Below are positions 53,690 through 63,182 of a DNA stretch of 64,000 nt, piece after piece. Every line of letters begins with the position of its first letter. Position 1 is the stretch's first letter. The stretch is from CALMBW01 sp963779645 (GTDB taxonomy: Bacteria; Actinomycetota; CADDZG01; WHSQ01). The notes beneath the pieces are model-generated. The model had not been told where the DNA came from. It did not search any database and saw only the letters and a list, made by a program, of their open reading frames with translations. A program made the position numbers and the translations under genes. The stretch lies in NCBI GenBank assembly GCA_963779645.1, contig CAVZYX010000015.1, forward strand, positions 310,001 through 374,000. Direction: 5' to 3'.

Positions 53690-54944
53690 CTAGGCCCTGG
53701 TCTGGCCGGAGCCCCGGACGACGTACTTGGTGCAGGTCAAGGCCTCGAGGCCCATGGGGCCGCGAGCGTGGAGCTTCTGCGTGGAGATGCCTATCTCGGC
53801 CCCGTAGCCGAACTCCCCCCCGTCAGAGAAGCGTGTCGAGGCGTTCACGAAGATCGAACCTGAATCGACCTCGTCGATGAATCTTTCGGCCGCGGTCAGG
53901 TTGTCGGTCACGATCGCTTCGGCATTCGAAGTTCCGAACTCGTTCACGTGAGCGATCGCTTCGTCTAGGTCGCCGACCACCCGCACGGCGAGGATCAGAT
54001 CGAGGAATTCCTTAGACCAATCCTCGTCGGATGCTTCGTTGGCTTGCGGCCAGAGCTGTCGAACGCGCTCGTCACCCCGGATCTCGACACCCTTCGCTGC
54101 CAGCGCATCCAACGTTCCGGGAAGCCATTTGTCGGCGATCTCAACGTGAACGAGGAGGGTCTCGGCTGCGTTGCACACACTCGGTCGCTGGGTCTTTGCG
54201 TTGATGATGATCTCTGTAGCCATGACAGGATCGGCATCCCGGTCCACGTACACGTGGCAGTTGCCGTCTCCGTCGATGATGAACGGCACCGATGCGTTCT
54301 CCTCGATGCTCTCGATAAGGGCGCGGCCCCCACGGGGCACCAACAGGTCCACTAAGCCCTTCGCCTGCATCAACTCTTTAGCGGATTCACGACCTGCATC
54401 GGGGATCAATTGGATGGCATCGGTCGGAACGCCGACCTCGGTTGCGGCGTCTCGCAGAACCGACACGATCGCTTTGTTCGACGAGAGAGCTATCGAGGAG
54501 CCGCGGAGGATGCAAGCGTTACCCGACTTCAGACATAGTCCGGCGACGTCGGCAGTCACGTTCGGCCGCGCCTCATAGATAACAGCCACCACGCCGAGCG
54601 GGACACGGACCTGTTCGATCAGTAAACCATTGGGCCGTTTCCAGCCCTTGACGACCGCTCCGACCGGATCGTCCTGACGGGCGACGGCACGGAGACCCTC
54701 GGCCATGGAAGCGATCCGTGCCTCGGTCAGCGTCAACCTGTCGATAACGGTGTTCGATGCTCCCTCGGCCCGCGCACGATCCAGGTCTTCAGCATTCGCT
54801 TTGGTGAGTGCCTCGGCGTTCGCTTCAAGGGCGGTCGCCATCGCCTCGAGAGCTTGATCCTTAACGCGACTCGTCAGGAGCGCGACCTCCTTTGAAACGC
54901 GCTGTGGCCGTCTCGCAGATCTCGGTGACGCTTCGAGGTTCCAT
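53690..54944 (-). CDS. proA: Gamma-glutamyl phosphate reductase, with a 1-base frameshift
   Basis: The enzyme reduces glutamyl phosphate to glutamate semialdehyde in proline synthesis. The N-terminus MEPRSVTEICETATARF begins at ATG 54944, and the rest reads VALLTSRVKDQALEAMATAL in another frame. Removing one G in GG (54889-54890) joins them. The core shows VIYEARPNVTADVAGLCLKS and the catalytic Cys in QRPSVCNAAETLLVH. It is coupled to proB by TGATG. Starting at an internal ATG would lose the first helix. Confidence 0.94.
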
Positions 54945-56059
54945 CAGTGCTCCAGAACGATCAGTTGGTCGCGGTGGATCACTTCGCCTTGGGGGAGCTC
55001 GGACGTCGAACGTCCTTGAGCGATGGCGAGCTCCTCTGACGAGTAGCGTACCAACCCGCGCGCGAACGCCTCCCCGTTTGGTTCGGCAACATCGACCACA
55101 TCCCCCGCATCGAATCTCCCCTGAACGTCGCTCACACCCACCGCGAGCAGGCTCCGCTTGCCATCAACCACTGCCTTACGGGCTCCCGCATCGACCAAGA
55201 CGGTTCCCTTCGGCAGTTGACCGAAGGCGATCCAGAGCCGCCGCGCAGAAGCCTTATGCGGACGAGGAAGGAAATAGGTCCCCAACGGTTCGCCGTTCGT
55301 TGCCTTGGCGATCACGTCGGGCTCCTCAGCATGCGCAACCAGGACCCCCACTCCCGAGAAGGTCGCGACCCAAGCGGCAGCGAGTTTCGAAGCCATCCCG
55401 CCCAGCGAGAGGTCGGATCCTCGGCCCCCGGCCGCCTGCTCCAGCTCGGGCGTGATCCGCTCGACCTCATCGAGGAGCGGTGCATCCGGGAACTTGCGGG
55501 GATCGGCGGCATGCACACCGCGCGCGTCGGTCAGGAGAAGGAGCAACTCTGCGCGCGACAGGTTCGCGACCAAAGCGGCCAGTCTGTCGTTGTCACCGAA
55601 ACGGATCTCGTCGACAGCAACCGTGTCGTTCTCGTTAACGATCGGAATGACTCCGAGCGAAAACAGGCGATCGAGCGTGTTACGCGCATTCAGATACTGG
55701 TGTCGATGCATGAAGTCGTGTCGGGTGAGCAGGATCTGAGCGCATATCAACCCGCGCTCCTCGAATAGTTGGCTGTAAATGCGCAGGAGGCGGCCCTGCC
55801 CGACGGCCGCAGCTGCTTGGAGTGAGGGGAAGTCTGCGGGCCGCGACCTCAAGCCAAGGGGCTTGAGACCGGCGGCGATCGCTCCCGAGGAAACGAGAAC
55901 AACGTCTATCCCCGACGAACTCGCCGCGGCCACCTCTTCGCAGAGCTTGGAGATCCGCTCTATATCGGGCTCTCCACCGGGGCCGGTTATGGAAGTCGTA
56001 CCAACTTTCACGACCAAGCGATCCCCCGCCGCCAATCTAGGGCGAGACATCTTCGGCAT
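54944..56059 (-). CDS. proB: Glutamate 5-kinase
   Basis: About 371 residues from ATG 56059 (ATG 56050 is equally possible; both overlap the obg end). DRLVVKVGTTSITGP, VLVSSGAIAAG and FGDNDRLAALVANL are the amino-acid kinase core; the C-terminal PUA domain has KRSLLAVGVSDVQG. It makes glutamyl phosphate, the substrate of the following ProA. An upstream in-frame extension lies inside obg and is rejected. Confidence 0.94.
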   Translation of the reverse strand: MPKMSRPRLAAGDRLVVKVGTTSITGPGGEPDIERISKLCEEVAAASSSGIDVVLVSSGAIAAGLKPLGLRSRPADFPSLQAAAAVGQGRLLRIYSQLFEERGLICAQILLTRHDFMHRHQYLNARNTLDRLFSLGVIPIVNENDTVAVDEIRFGDNDRLAALVANLSRAELLLLLTDARGVHAADPRKFPDAPLLDEVERITPELEQAAGGRGSDLSLGGMASKLAAAWVATFSGVGVLVAHAEEPDVIAKATNGEPLGTYFLPRPHKASARRLWIAFGQLPKGTVLVDAGARKAVVDGKRSLLAVGVSDVQGRFDAGDVVDVAEPNGEAFARGLVRYSSEELAIAQGRSTSELPQGEVIHRDQLIVLEH

Positions 56060-57329
56060 CCTCTGGGACTTCGTCTTCCGCTCCCTCAGGTTCGAAATCG
56101 AAATCGATCGTGCCGATACGCACCTCGTCGCCACGCTTGGCACCGGCCTCTTCCAACTTCCGTTCCACACCCATCGAGATCAAGCGACGCTGAAGCCGAG
56201 CAACCCCCTCATCGTTGGCGATGTCGGTCTGATCGACGGCCCTCTCGACGCGAGTGCCGGTCACCCGCCAAGCCTCTCCCTCGCGTTTGACCTCGACGGG
56301 AGACTCGCGAACCACGTGGCGTAGATATCCAGCGGCGGCGGGAGTATCGGCTCGGGACTGGTGCACGGACGCGGACAACTCCCGGAGGAGCTCGGGGATC
56401 CCCTCCCCCGTTACAGCAGAGATCCCAAGCGCGTCAGGATGAGCCGCTCTCACGTCCGGCAGTTTCTCGGGAGCAACATCCATCTTGGTCGCTATGACGA
56501 TGAAGGGCCGCGCCGCAAGCTCGGGATCGAACGCCTCGAGCTCGGCTCGCAGCACGTCGACGTCCTTGATCGGGTCTCGGTCGGGGGCGGCTAGGTCTAC
56601 GAGGAACAGGAGTACCGCGGCGCGGCGAACGTGGCGGAGGAACTGGTGGCCCAGTCCCCGGCCCGTCGAAGCACCCTCGATCAGACCCGGGATGTCGGCC
56701 ACCACGTATGCCTCTGGTCCGCTCTGCACCACGCCAAGGTTGGGGACCAACGTCGTGAACGGGTAGTCGGCGATCTTGGGTTTCGCTGCAGAGATCCGAG
56801 ACACGAGTGTGGACTTACCGGCGTTCGGAAAACCCACCAGGCCGACATCCGCAAGCAAGCGCAACTCGAGTGTCAGCCAGCGATCCTCGCCGGGCTCGCC
56901 TTTCTCGGAGAAGCCGGGTGCGCGGCGAGTTGCTGTTGCGAAACGCGCATTACCGCGGCCCCCTTTCCCTCCCTGAGCTGCGACGAATCGATCGCCTGGA
57001 CTCGCGAGGTCGGCGAGCATGGTTCCTTCGCTGTCGTAAACGACGGTGCCCGGGGGGATGAGCACGACACGATCCTTGCCGCGTGCGCCTTCCCTTCGGT
57101 TCCCTTCGCCGTGTCCGCCACGGTCGGCTTTGATGTGCGGGTGATCGCGCACGTCGAGAAGGGTGCCCACACCATGGTCGGCCACGAAAACGATGCTGCC
57201 GCCGTTGCCGCCGTCGCCGCCGTCGGGTCCGCCCTTCGGCTTGAAAGGCTCGCGATGGAACGCCACGGCCCCGTTGCCACCTGCACCGGCCATGACTTGA
57301 ACCTTCGCTTCGTCTACGAACCCCTTCAT
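56037..57329 (-). CDS. obg: GTPase ObgE/CgtA
   Basis: A 430-residue protein. The N-terminal Gly-rich Obg fold starts MKGFVDEAKVQVMAGAGGNG and FKPKGGPDGGDGGNGG. The G domain has GFPNAGKSTLVSR and DIPGLIEGA; the C-terminal OCT domain ends with an acidic tail. It is a ribosome-assembly GTPase. It follows rpmA and precedes proB. Confidence 0.97.
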   Translation of the reverse strand: MKGFVDEAKVQVMAGAGGNGAVAFHREPFKPKGGPDGGDGGNGGSIVFVADHGVGTLLDVRDHPHIKADRGGHGEGNRREGARGKDRVVLIPPGTVVYDSEGTMLADLASPGDRFVAAQGGKGGRGNARFATATRRAPGFSEKGEPGEDRWLTLELRLLADVGLVGFPNAGKSTLVSRISAAKPKIADYPFTTLVPNLGVVQSGPEAYVVADIPGLIEGASTGRGLGHQFLRHVRRAAVLLFLVDLAAPDRDPIKDVDVLRAELEAFDPELAARPFIVIATKMDVAPEKLPDVRAAHPDALGISAVTGEGIPELLRELSASVHQSRADTPAAAGYLRHVVRESPVEVKREGEAWRVTGTRVERAVDQTDIANDEGVARLQRRLISMGVERKLEEAGAKRGDEVRIGTIDFDFEPEGAEDEVPEDAEDVSP

Positions 57330-57351
57330 GCCCTCATTCTTCTAGAAATGG

Positions 57352-57375
57352 AAAAGGGCCCGGTCGCCCGAGCCC
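57352..57375 (-). terminator. Rho-independent terminator after rpmA
   Basis: On the minus strand GGGCTCGG, GCGA loop, CCGGGCCC, then TTTT. It lies between the rpmA stop and the obg start, so it may reduce read-through into obg. Confidence 0.8.
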
Positions 57376-57403
57376 CTTCAGTGATCGGTAAAAGAGTGTC
57401 GAA

Positions 57404-57658
57404 CTATTCGCCGCTGACCACGCTGATGACGTTGCGACCTCGCATCCGGTGGAATTTCACCTTGCCTGTAGCAAGAGAGAACAGCGTGTCGTCGCCACCC
57501 TTGCCGACGTTCTGACCCGGGTGATACCGCGTGCCTCGCTGGCGAACGATGATCTCGCCGGGGCCCACGTCTTGACCGCCGTAGATCTTTACGCCGAGTC
57601 GTTGAGCCTCTGAATCGCGACCGTTACGGGTAGACGAAGCGCCTTTCTTATGAGCCAT
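57404..57658 (-). CDS. rpmA: 50S ribosomal protein L27
   Basis: An 84-residue protein (MAHKKGASSTRNGRDSEAQR) with the typical RQRGTRYHPGQNVGKGGDDT core. The N-terminus reaches the peptidyl transferase centre. It overlaps rplU by 11 bases. Confidence 0.98.
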   Translation of the reverse strand: MAHKKGASSTRNGRDSEAQRLGVKIYGGQDVGPGEIIVRQRGTRYHPGQNVGKGGDDTLFSLATGKVKFHRMRGRNVISVVSGE

Positions 57659-58004
57659 CAGTCGCCTCCTCTTTCTTGGTCGACGAACTGGTCGAACCGC
57701 TCAACTTGATGCCGGAGATCTCGATCTTGGTGTACTTCTGGCGATGTCCCGTGGTGCGCCGGTAGCCGGTCTTGTTCTTGTACTTGAAGACCTTGATCTT
57801 GGGTCCCATCGTGTCTTCCAGGACCTTCGCCGTCACCGAAGCTTTGGCGAGTTCGGAAGCCCCCGAGCGGACCTTTCCCTTGTCGTCCACGATCAAGAGC
57901 GGCGTGTATTCGACCGTGCTGGAGCCTTCCAGCTTCTCGACCTCTATGATGTCGCCCTTGGCGACTCTGTGTTGCTTTCCGCCCGCGCGGATGACTGCGT
58001 ACAT
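57648..58004 (-). CDS. rplU: 50S ribosomal protein L21
   Basis: A 118-residue protein from ATG 58004 (MYAVIRAGGKQHRVAKGDII) with KYKNKTGYRRTTGHRQKYT near the C-terminus. A much longer in-frame N-terminus is antisense to the epimerase gene and is rejected. It is first in the rplU-rpmA-obg-proB-proA block. Confidence 0.97.
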   Translation of the reverse strand: MYAVIRAGGKQHRVAKGDIIEVEKLEGSSTVEYTPLLIVDDKGKVRSGASELAKASVTAKVLEDTMGPKIKVFKYKNKTGYRRTTGHRQKYTKIEISGIKLSGSTSSSTKKEEATDGS

Positions 58005-58073
58005 GTAAACCCCTTGGTTTTGGGCCCGAAGAAGTGGGCCGCTAGATGATAGCAGAACGGGAAAGGACGGCTT

Positions 58074-59051
58074 TTGAAGGTTTTCCTGACCGGAGGTACG
58101 GGCTTCATCGGTGGGGTCCTCGCCCGCAAACTCCTCGATAGGGGCGATCAGGTCAAGGCCCTCGTTCGGGACCCGGCCAAAGCCTCCAAGCTGGCCGACC
58201 TCGGCTGTGAACTCGTGACCGGAGACCTCGCCAACGATCACGTGATCCAGGCAGCCATGGTGGGGTGCGACGCCGTCATCCACTCTGCCGCCGTCTACAA
58301 GGTGGGCATGCCGGACAAGGATCGGCAGGCGATGTTCGACGCCAACGTCCTCGGCACCGAAGGGGTGATGAAGGCTGCCCTCCGCACCGAGATCCCCAAG
58401 GTCGTGTACATCTCGACCGTCAACGCCTTCGGCAACACCGAGGGCAGTGTGGTCGATGAGACCCACATGCACAACGAGCGTTACGTCTCCTACTACGACG
58501 AGACCAAGCACAAGGCGCACAAGATCGTCCGCATCATGATCGACGAGCACAACCTGCCCGCGGTGGTCGTCCAACCTGGCCTTGTCTACGGCCCCGGCGA
58601 CACGTCGGAGACCGGGAACCTCTTAAGGATGTTCCTCAAGAAGCGACTGCCCGTGAAGATCTTCCCGGAAACGGGTGTGACGGCGAGCTACGTCGATGAC
58701 GTCGCCGACGGCATCTTGCTCGCACTCGACAAAGGTCAGATCGGTGAGGCCTACGTTGTTGGAGGCGAGATCACTTCGATCGGCGCGCTCACCGATACGG
58801 CGGCGCAACTCATCGGCCGGAAGTCTCCCCGCTTCGCAGTTCCCAAGGGTCTCCTGAAGGCGACTGCTCCGATGGGTCGCTTCGTGAACCCACTCCTCGG
58901 CTTCCCACCCAACATGAGAGAGGTCATCTCCGCATCGGTCGGCGTCACCTACTGGGCAACCTCCGACAAAGCCAAACGCGACCTCGGCTACTCCCCCCGC
59001 TCGCTAGAAGCCGGTATGAAAGAACTACTAGCCGCGGAGGGTTATATCTAA
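58074..59051 (+). CDS. NAD(P)-dependent epimerase/dehydratase (extended SDR)
   Basis: A 325-residue protein from a TTG start at 58074. The N-terminal MKVFLTGGTGFIGGVLARKL is the Rossmann TGxxGFIG motif; YISTVNAFG and the catalytic YxxxK (YYDETKHKAHK) follow, and VQPGLVYGPGD is typical. It resembles sugar epimerases and hopanoid-associated SDRs; the substrate is unknown. It converges with pepF, sharing 4 bases. Confidence 0.88.
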   Translation: MKVFLTGGTGFIGGVLARKLLDRGDQVKALVRDPAKASKLADLGCELVTGDLANDHVIQAAMVGCDAVIHSAAVYKVGMPDKDRQAMFDANVLGTEGVMKAALRTEIPKVVYISTVNAFGNTEGSVVDETHMHNERYVSYYDETKHKAHKIVRIMIDEHNLPAVVVQPGLVYGPGDTSETGNLLRMFLKKRLPVKIFPETGVTASYVDDVADGILLALDKGQIGEAYVVGGEITSIGALTDTAAQLIGRKSPRFAVPKGLLKATAPMGRFVNPLLGFPPNMREVISASVGVTYWATSDKAKRDLGYSPRSLEAGMKELLAAEGYI

Positions 59052-60838
59052 GTCAGGATGCCGGCTTCTTTGGCTGCTTCTTCTGTGGAATCCAGTTGGT
59101 TCGCGATTATCTGTAGGCCGCCGTTCCAGAACTCAGGATCGGTTAGGTCGCAGTCGACGATCTTGCCGAGTTCCTCGGGCGACTTCGAGCCTCCGGCCGA
59201 CAGCATCTCGATGTACTTGGGCACGAACGCGGCCCCCACCTCTTGGTAGCGCTTGTACACCGACAGCGCCAGAAGTTCGCCGTACGCATATGCATAGACG
59301 TATCCGGGTGATCCGATGAAGTGCGGGATGTAGCTCCACCACGTGTGGTAGTTCTCGGTGATCTCAACGCTGTCCCCGAACATCGGGCCTTGTGTCTCGA
59401 CCCAGAGCTCGCTGATGCGTTCGGTAGATAGCTCGCCCTCGTTGCGGCGAGCGTTGTGAGCCGCTTCCTCGAACTGGTTCATCGCGATCTGCCGGAACAC
59501 GGTGGCGATCGAGCGCTCCATCGATTCGGCCAAGAGAGCGAAGCGACTCTTGGCGTCGGACGCGGTTTCGAGCAGCCTTCCCACGGTCACCGTCTCGCCG
59601 AACACCGATGCGGTCTCGGCAACGGTGAGTGGTGTCATGTGTTGGAAGATCCCCTGGGGCCGCGACAGGGCCGCATGTACCCCATGACCAAGTTCGTGGG
59701 CCATGGTCGCAACGTCTCGGCGCTTGTAGGTGTAGTTGAGGAAAACGTAGGGGTGGAGTTCGGGCACCGTGTAAGCGCAGAACGCCCCAAGCCTCTTGCC
59801 CGGGCGGACCGGTGCATCCACCCAGCGATCGTCGAAGAACTGCTTCGCGAGGCGAGCGATCTCAGGCGAGAACGATTCGTAGGACGTCAGCACCGTCTCC
59901 ACCGCGTCGTCCCACTCGATGTGCTCTTCGTCATCGATCAGGGTCGCGATCCGGTCGTAGTCCGCGATCTTCTCGATCCCCCACACCTTCGCCTTCAGTC
60001 CGTACCAACGCTGCGGAAGGTCGTAACGCGCCTTCACGGCCTCGACGAGTGCTTGCACAGACTCGTCGCTGGCTTCGTTAGAAAGGTTGCGCGAGCTCAA
60101 CCAGTTCGGGTAACTACGCAACCGGTCGTCGATGGCCTTGTCGGCGAGGATCGTGTTGAACAGGAACGAACGGGTCTTGAGTCCTGGCTCGAGGGCCGCG
60201 GTGATCGCGTCGGAGGTGGAGCGGCGCACCGCCCTATCGGGAGAGGACATGAGGCTCATGGCTTCTTCGAAAGTCTTGGGCTCGCCGTTGATCTCAACTT
60301 CAAGTGCCGAGATGAGCTCGTCGAATAACCGCTGCCACGCGGCCCGGCCCGTGACGCGCTTCTCGGCCATCACCTTCTCTTCGGCTTCGGTAAGGAGGTG
60401 ATCCTTGTACTTGCGCTCCATCCTCAAGTAGTGGCGATAGGGATCGAGTGCCTGGTCGGCCAAGAGCTCGTCGACCTTGGCGTCATCGAGTTCGGCCCAC
60501 TCCAGTTCGAAGAAGATCAGCTTCGTCGACGTCGCAGTTGAACGCTCTTGCACCTTCTGAACCAGTGCACCGTTAGCCGGATCGTTCGAGTCGACCGCGT
60601 AGCGAAGGCCGGCGAATGAACCCGCCCGAGTGATCAGAGAACGCACCTCGGCCAGTTCGTTCATCACCACGGCCAACGTGGCCGCGTCCATGGTTGCGAG
60701 CTTCCCGCGGTACTGCGTTAGCCCATCAGCAACCCGGTCCGCCTCTTCGAGGAATTCCTCAACCCCCGCGGCCCCCTTGCCTTCGACCAGTCCATCCAGA
60801 TCCCAACTGACTTCCTCAACTGCTTGGGTTTTTGTCAT
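59048..60838 (-). CDS. M3-family oligoendopeptidase (PepF type)
   Basis: A 596-residue protein. The zinc site is MAHELGHGVHAALS (HExxH) with the third ligand in VAETASVFGE. YVFLNYTYKRRDVATMAHEL and HTWWSYIPHFIGSPGYVYAY are PepF-like. It is cytoplasmic, without signal, and cleaves oligopeptides. Confidence 0.93.
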   Translation of the reverse strand: MTKTQAVEEVSWDLDGLVEGKGAAGVEEFLEEADRVADGLTQYRGKLATMDAATLAVVMNELAEVRSLITRAGSFAGLRYAVDSNDPANGALVQKVQERSTATSTKLIFFELEWAELDDAKVDELLADQALDPYRHYLRMERKYKDHLLTEAEEKVMAEKRVTGRAAWQRLFDELISALEVEINGEPKTFEEAMSLMSSPDRAVRRSTSDAITAALEPGLKTRSFLFNTILADKAIDDRLRSYPNWLSSRNLSNEASDESVQALVEAVKARYDLPQRWYGLKAKVWGIEKIADYDRIATLIDDEEHIEWDDAVETVLTSYESFSPEIARLAKQFFDDRWVDAPVRPGKRLGAFCAYTVPELHPYVFLNYTYKRRDVATMAHELGHGVHAALSRPQGIFQHMTPLTVAETASVFGETVTVGRLLETASDAKSRFALLAESMERSIATVFRQIAMNQFEEAAHNARRNEGELSTERISELWVETQGPMFGDSVEITENYHTWWSYIPHFIGSPGYVYAYAYGELLALSVYKRYQEVGAAFVPKYIEMLSAGGSKSPEELGKIVDCDLTDPEFWNGGLQIIANQLDSTEEAAKEAGILT

Positions 60839-60861
60839 GGATGGAGATTACGACCTGAGCG

Positions 60862-62484
60862 TCAGTTGTCGATGTCTTCGTGGATGAGGATGCCGCGGCC
60901 CTCGCAGGTGGGGCACGCATCCGAGAACGCTTCGACGATGCCGGCCGAGACGTTCTTCCTTGTCATCTGAACCAAACCTAGGGAAGAGATGTCGAAGACC
61001 TGGGTCCGGGTGCGATCGGTGTCCAGGGCTCGCCTGAAGGTCTTGAGCAGCTCATCTCGGTTGCTCTGATCCTCCATATCGATGAAGTCGATGACGATGA
61101 TCCCCCCGATGTCACGAAGGCGTAGCTGACGCGACACCTCGATCGCAGCTTCCTTGTTGGTCCGGAAGACCGTCTCCTCCAGCGAGGACTTGCCGACGAA
61201 CTTCCCAGTGTTCACGTCGATCACGGTCATGGCCTCGGTGCGATCGATCACAAGGTGTCCACCCGACGGGAGCCATACCTTTCGATCGAGGCTCTTACGG
61301 ATCTGTTCCTGTACGCGGTACTCCTCGAAGATGGGCAGCTGTCCTTCAAACAGTTCGAGGCGACTGTCGAGATCGGGTGTGGTCGTGCGGATGTAGCTGC
61401 GCAGCTTGTACTCGAGGTCGGACTCATCGACGATGCAGCGGCTCACTTCTTTGTTGAATAGATCACGGATCACGCGTAGCTCTAACTCGGGCTCGGAGTA
61501 AAGGAGGGTCGGCGCCTTCGCACCTTTGGAACGCTTCTCGATCTCGGTCCACGTTTCGAGCAGACGTTGTAGGTCGCGTTCGAGGTCGTCCTGAGATGCT
61601 CCTTCGGCTGCCGTCCTGACGATCAGACCGTGATCGTCAGGGCGCATCGCTTGCGCGAAGTCCCTAAGGCGGGAACGCTCTGCATCGGAAAGCCTCCTGG
61701 AAACACCGACACTCTTCGCGTGCGGAACGAGGACCAGGTGGCGCCCGGCGATCGACACGAGAGCGGTTAGCCGCGCACCCTTGGCTCGCATCGGATCCTT
61801 GGTCACCTGCACGAGGATGGGCTGCCCCGACTTCAAAACGGTTTCGATTCGAGGAACCTCGTCACCCTCCTCGCCGGCGATGCCCACCTCTCCGGCGTAG
61901 AGAACCCCGTTTCGAGATTCGCCGATGTCGACGAAGGAAGCTTCCATGCCGGGCAGAACGTTCTGCACCTTGCCGAGGTAAACGTTGCCTGCTATCGAGC
62001 GATCGTCATGCCTGGTGACGTAGTGCTCGACGATGTCACCTTCTTCAAGCACGGCGATCTGGGTGCCTTTGACGTCGGCGTGCACGAGCATGACGCGGTC
62101 GACCTCGGGTCGAACCCCGGTACGCCGCGGAGGTCGTCGCTTCCGGGTTCCGCGCTTGCGCTGAGGTGCCCCTTCGGGTCCGTCACTGGCGGGTTTCTCC
62201 GATGGAGAGGTCTCCACTGCTTGCTTACTTGCCGCCGGCCTCCGAGTCCTCCTCGGCGCGGCAGGCTTCTTCGGAGCATCGGTCTTGGGAGCTTCCGACT
62301 CCGTTTCGGTCTTGACTTCGGTCTTCGTCTCGGTGGGATCCACCTTGGAAGCCTCAGGCGTACGTCGTTGTGCTGGTTTACGGCGTCTCGGTCTCGAGGG
62401 AGAGTCGTCGGGATCGCCGACCGGCTCGGGACGCGGTAGATCTAGGTCTGCTGCGCGCTCGCGCGGTCTTGTCTGGTCGTTCAA
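60862..62484 (-). CDS. Ribonuclease of the Rne/Rng family
   Basis: A 540-residue protein. The first 130 residues are a charged, Pro/Lys/Arg/Glu-rich disordered extension (PRRRKPAQRRTPEASK). Then come the S1-containing core GNVYLGKVQNVLPGMEASFV, RNase core DIGGIIVIDFIDMEDQSNRD with the catalytic Asp pair, and the Zn-link-type CPTCEGRG at the C-terminus. It is an endoribonuclease for mRNA decay and rRNA processing. It precedes rplU-rpmA in order, as usual. Confidence 0.94.
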   Translation of the reverse strand: MNDQTRPRERAADLDLPRPEPVGDPDDSPSRPRRRKPAQRRTPEASKVDPTETKTEVKTETESEAPKTDAPKKPAAPRRTRRPAASKQAVETSPSEKPASDGPEGAPQRKRGTRKRRPPRRTGVRPEVDRVMLVHADVKGTQIAVLEEGDIVEHYVTRHDDRSIAGNVYLGKVQNVLPGMEASFVDIGESRNGVLYAGEVGIAGEEGDEVPRIETVLKSGQPILVQVTKDPMRAKGARLTALVSIAGRHLVLVPHAKSVGVSRRLSDAERSRLRDFAQAMRPDDHGLIVRTAAEGASQDDLERDLQRLLETWTEIEKRSKGAKAPTLLYSEPELELRVIRDLFNKEVSRCIVDESDLEYKLRSYIRTTTPDLDSRLELFEGQLPIFEEYRVQEQIRKSLDRKVWLPSGGHLVIDRTEAMTVIDVNTGKFVGKSSLEETVFRTNKEAAIEVSRQLRLRDIGGIIVIDFIDMEDQSNRDELLKTFRRALDTDRTRTQVFDISSLGLVQMTRKNVSAGIVEAFSDACPTCEGRGILIHEDIDN

Positions 62485-63158
62485 CTTGCCACCTTCAGTT
62501 CTTGGAAGTTCTCATCCAAGGCGACGAAGTCGTCGTCCTTGCTGGTCAGTAGTGCAACACGCTGGAAGCCAACGACCCCGGCATCCTGGCCGGCCATCTC
62601 TTCGAGCGCGGCGAACACGTCGGATGGCCGGATCGCGCGAGGTTTGATCGCACACCTCAACGTGAAGCCATCTTGCGTCAGTACTCCATCGATAACGCCC
62701 CGCCGGAGGTCGTCTTCTCGATGGCCACCTTTGTACGGCTTGGTGATCATGTAGCTATCGATACCCAGGAACCGACTCAAGGCATCCTCCACCCATGGCT
62801 CCGAACACGTCACTTCGTAATCCGCGGCATGGATCAGAGCACCTAGCGAGATCGCCCCATCGGCGACGGGTGCCGCGGAAAGCACCTGAAGCCCCTCGGG
62901 GAGGCCAGCGTTGAAGAGCTCGACGACCTGAGAGTCGGGTAGCGGGTCGGTCAGGCCGATGTCGAGAAGCTCGACCTCGCTGCCGTAACCCACGGGGAGC
63001 CCCGACCCGAAGGCGATCTTCGGATGGGGCGAGAAGCCCTGCGAGTAAGCGAGAGGCAGCCCGCCGCGACGAGCCGCTCGTTCAAAGATCAAAGCCTCGT
63101 CGTGGTGCGAGAGGTAACGCAACTTCCCGCGCTTGGCCCACCTGATCCTGTATCTCAT
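62481..63158 (-). CDS. TIGR03936-family radical-SAM-associated protein (DUF2344)
   Basis: A 225-residue protein: YRIRWAKRGKLRYLSHHDEA at the N-terminus, PLAYSQGFSPHPKIAFGSGL following. This pattern defines DUF2344, which sits next to or fused with the TIGR03960 radical SAM protein. Its role is unknown. It overlaps rne/rng by ATGA. Confidence 0.9.
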   Translation of the reverse strand: MRYRIRWAKRGKLRYLSHHDEALIFERAARRGGLPLAYSQGFSPHPKIAFGSGLPVGYGSEVELLDIGLTDPLPDSQVVELFNAGLPEGLQVLSAAPVADGAISLGALIHAADYEVTCSEPWVEDALSRFLGIDSYMITKPYKGGHREDDLRRGVIDGVLTQDGFTLRCAIKPRAIRPSDVFAALEEMAGQDAGVVGFQRVALLTSKDDDFVALDENFQELKVAS

Positions 63159-63182
63159 GAATACGACCTCATGGACATGCCC

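Noticed and set aside
57648..58574. Long L21 form with a 190-residue N-terminal extension
   Set aside because: The extension is antisense to the epimerase gene; normal L21 starts at ATG 58004.
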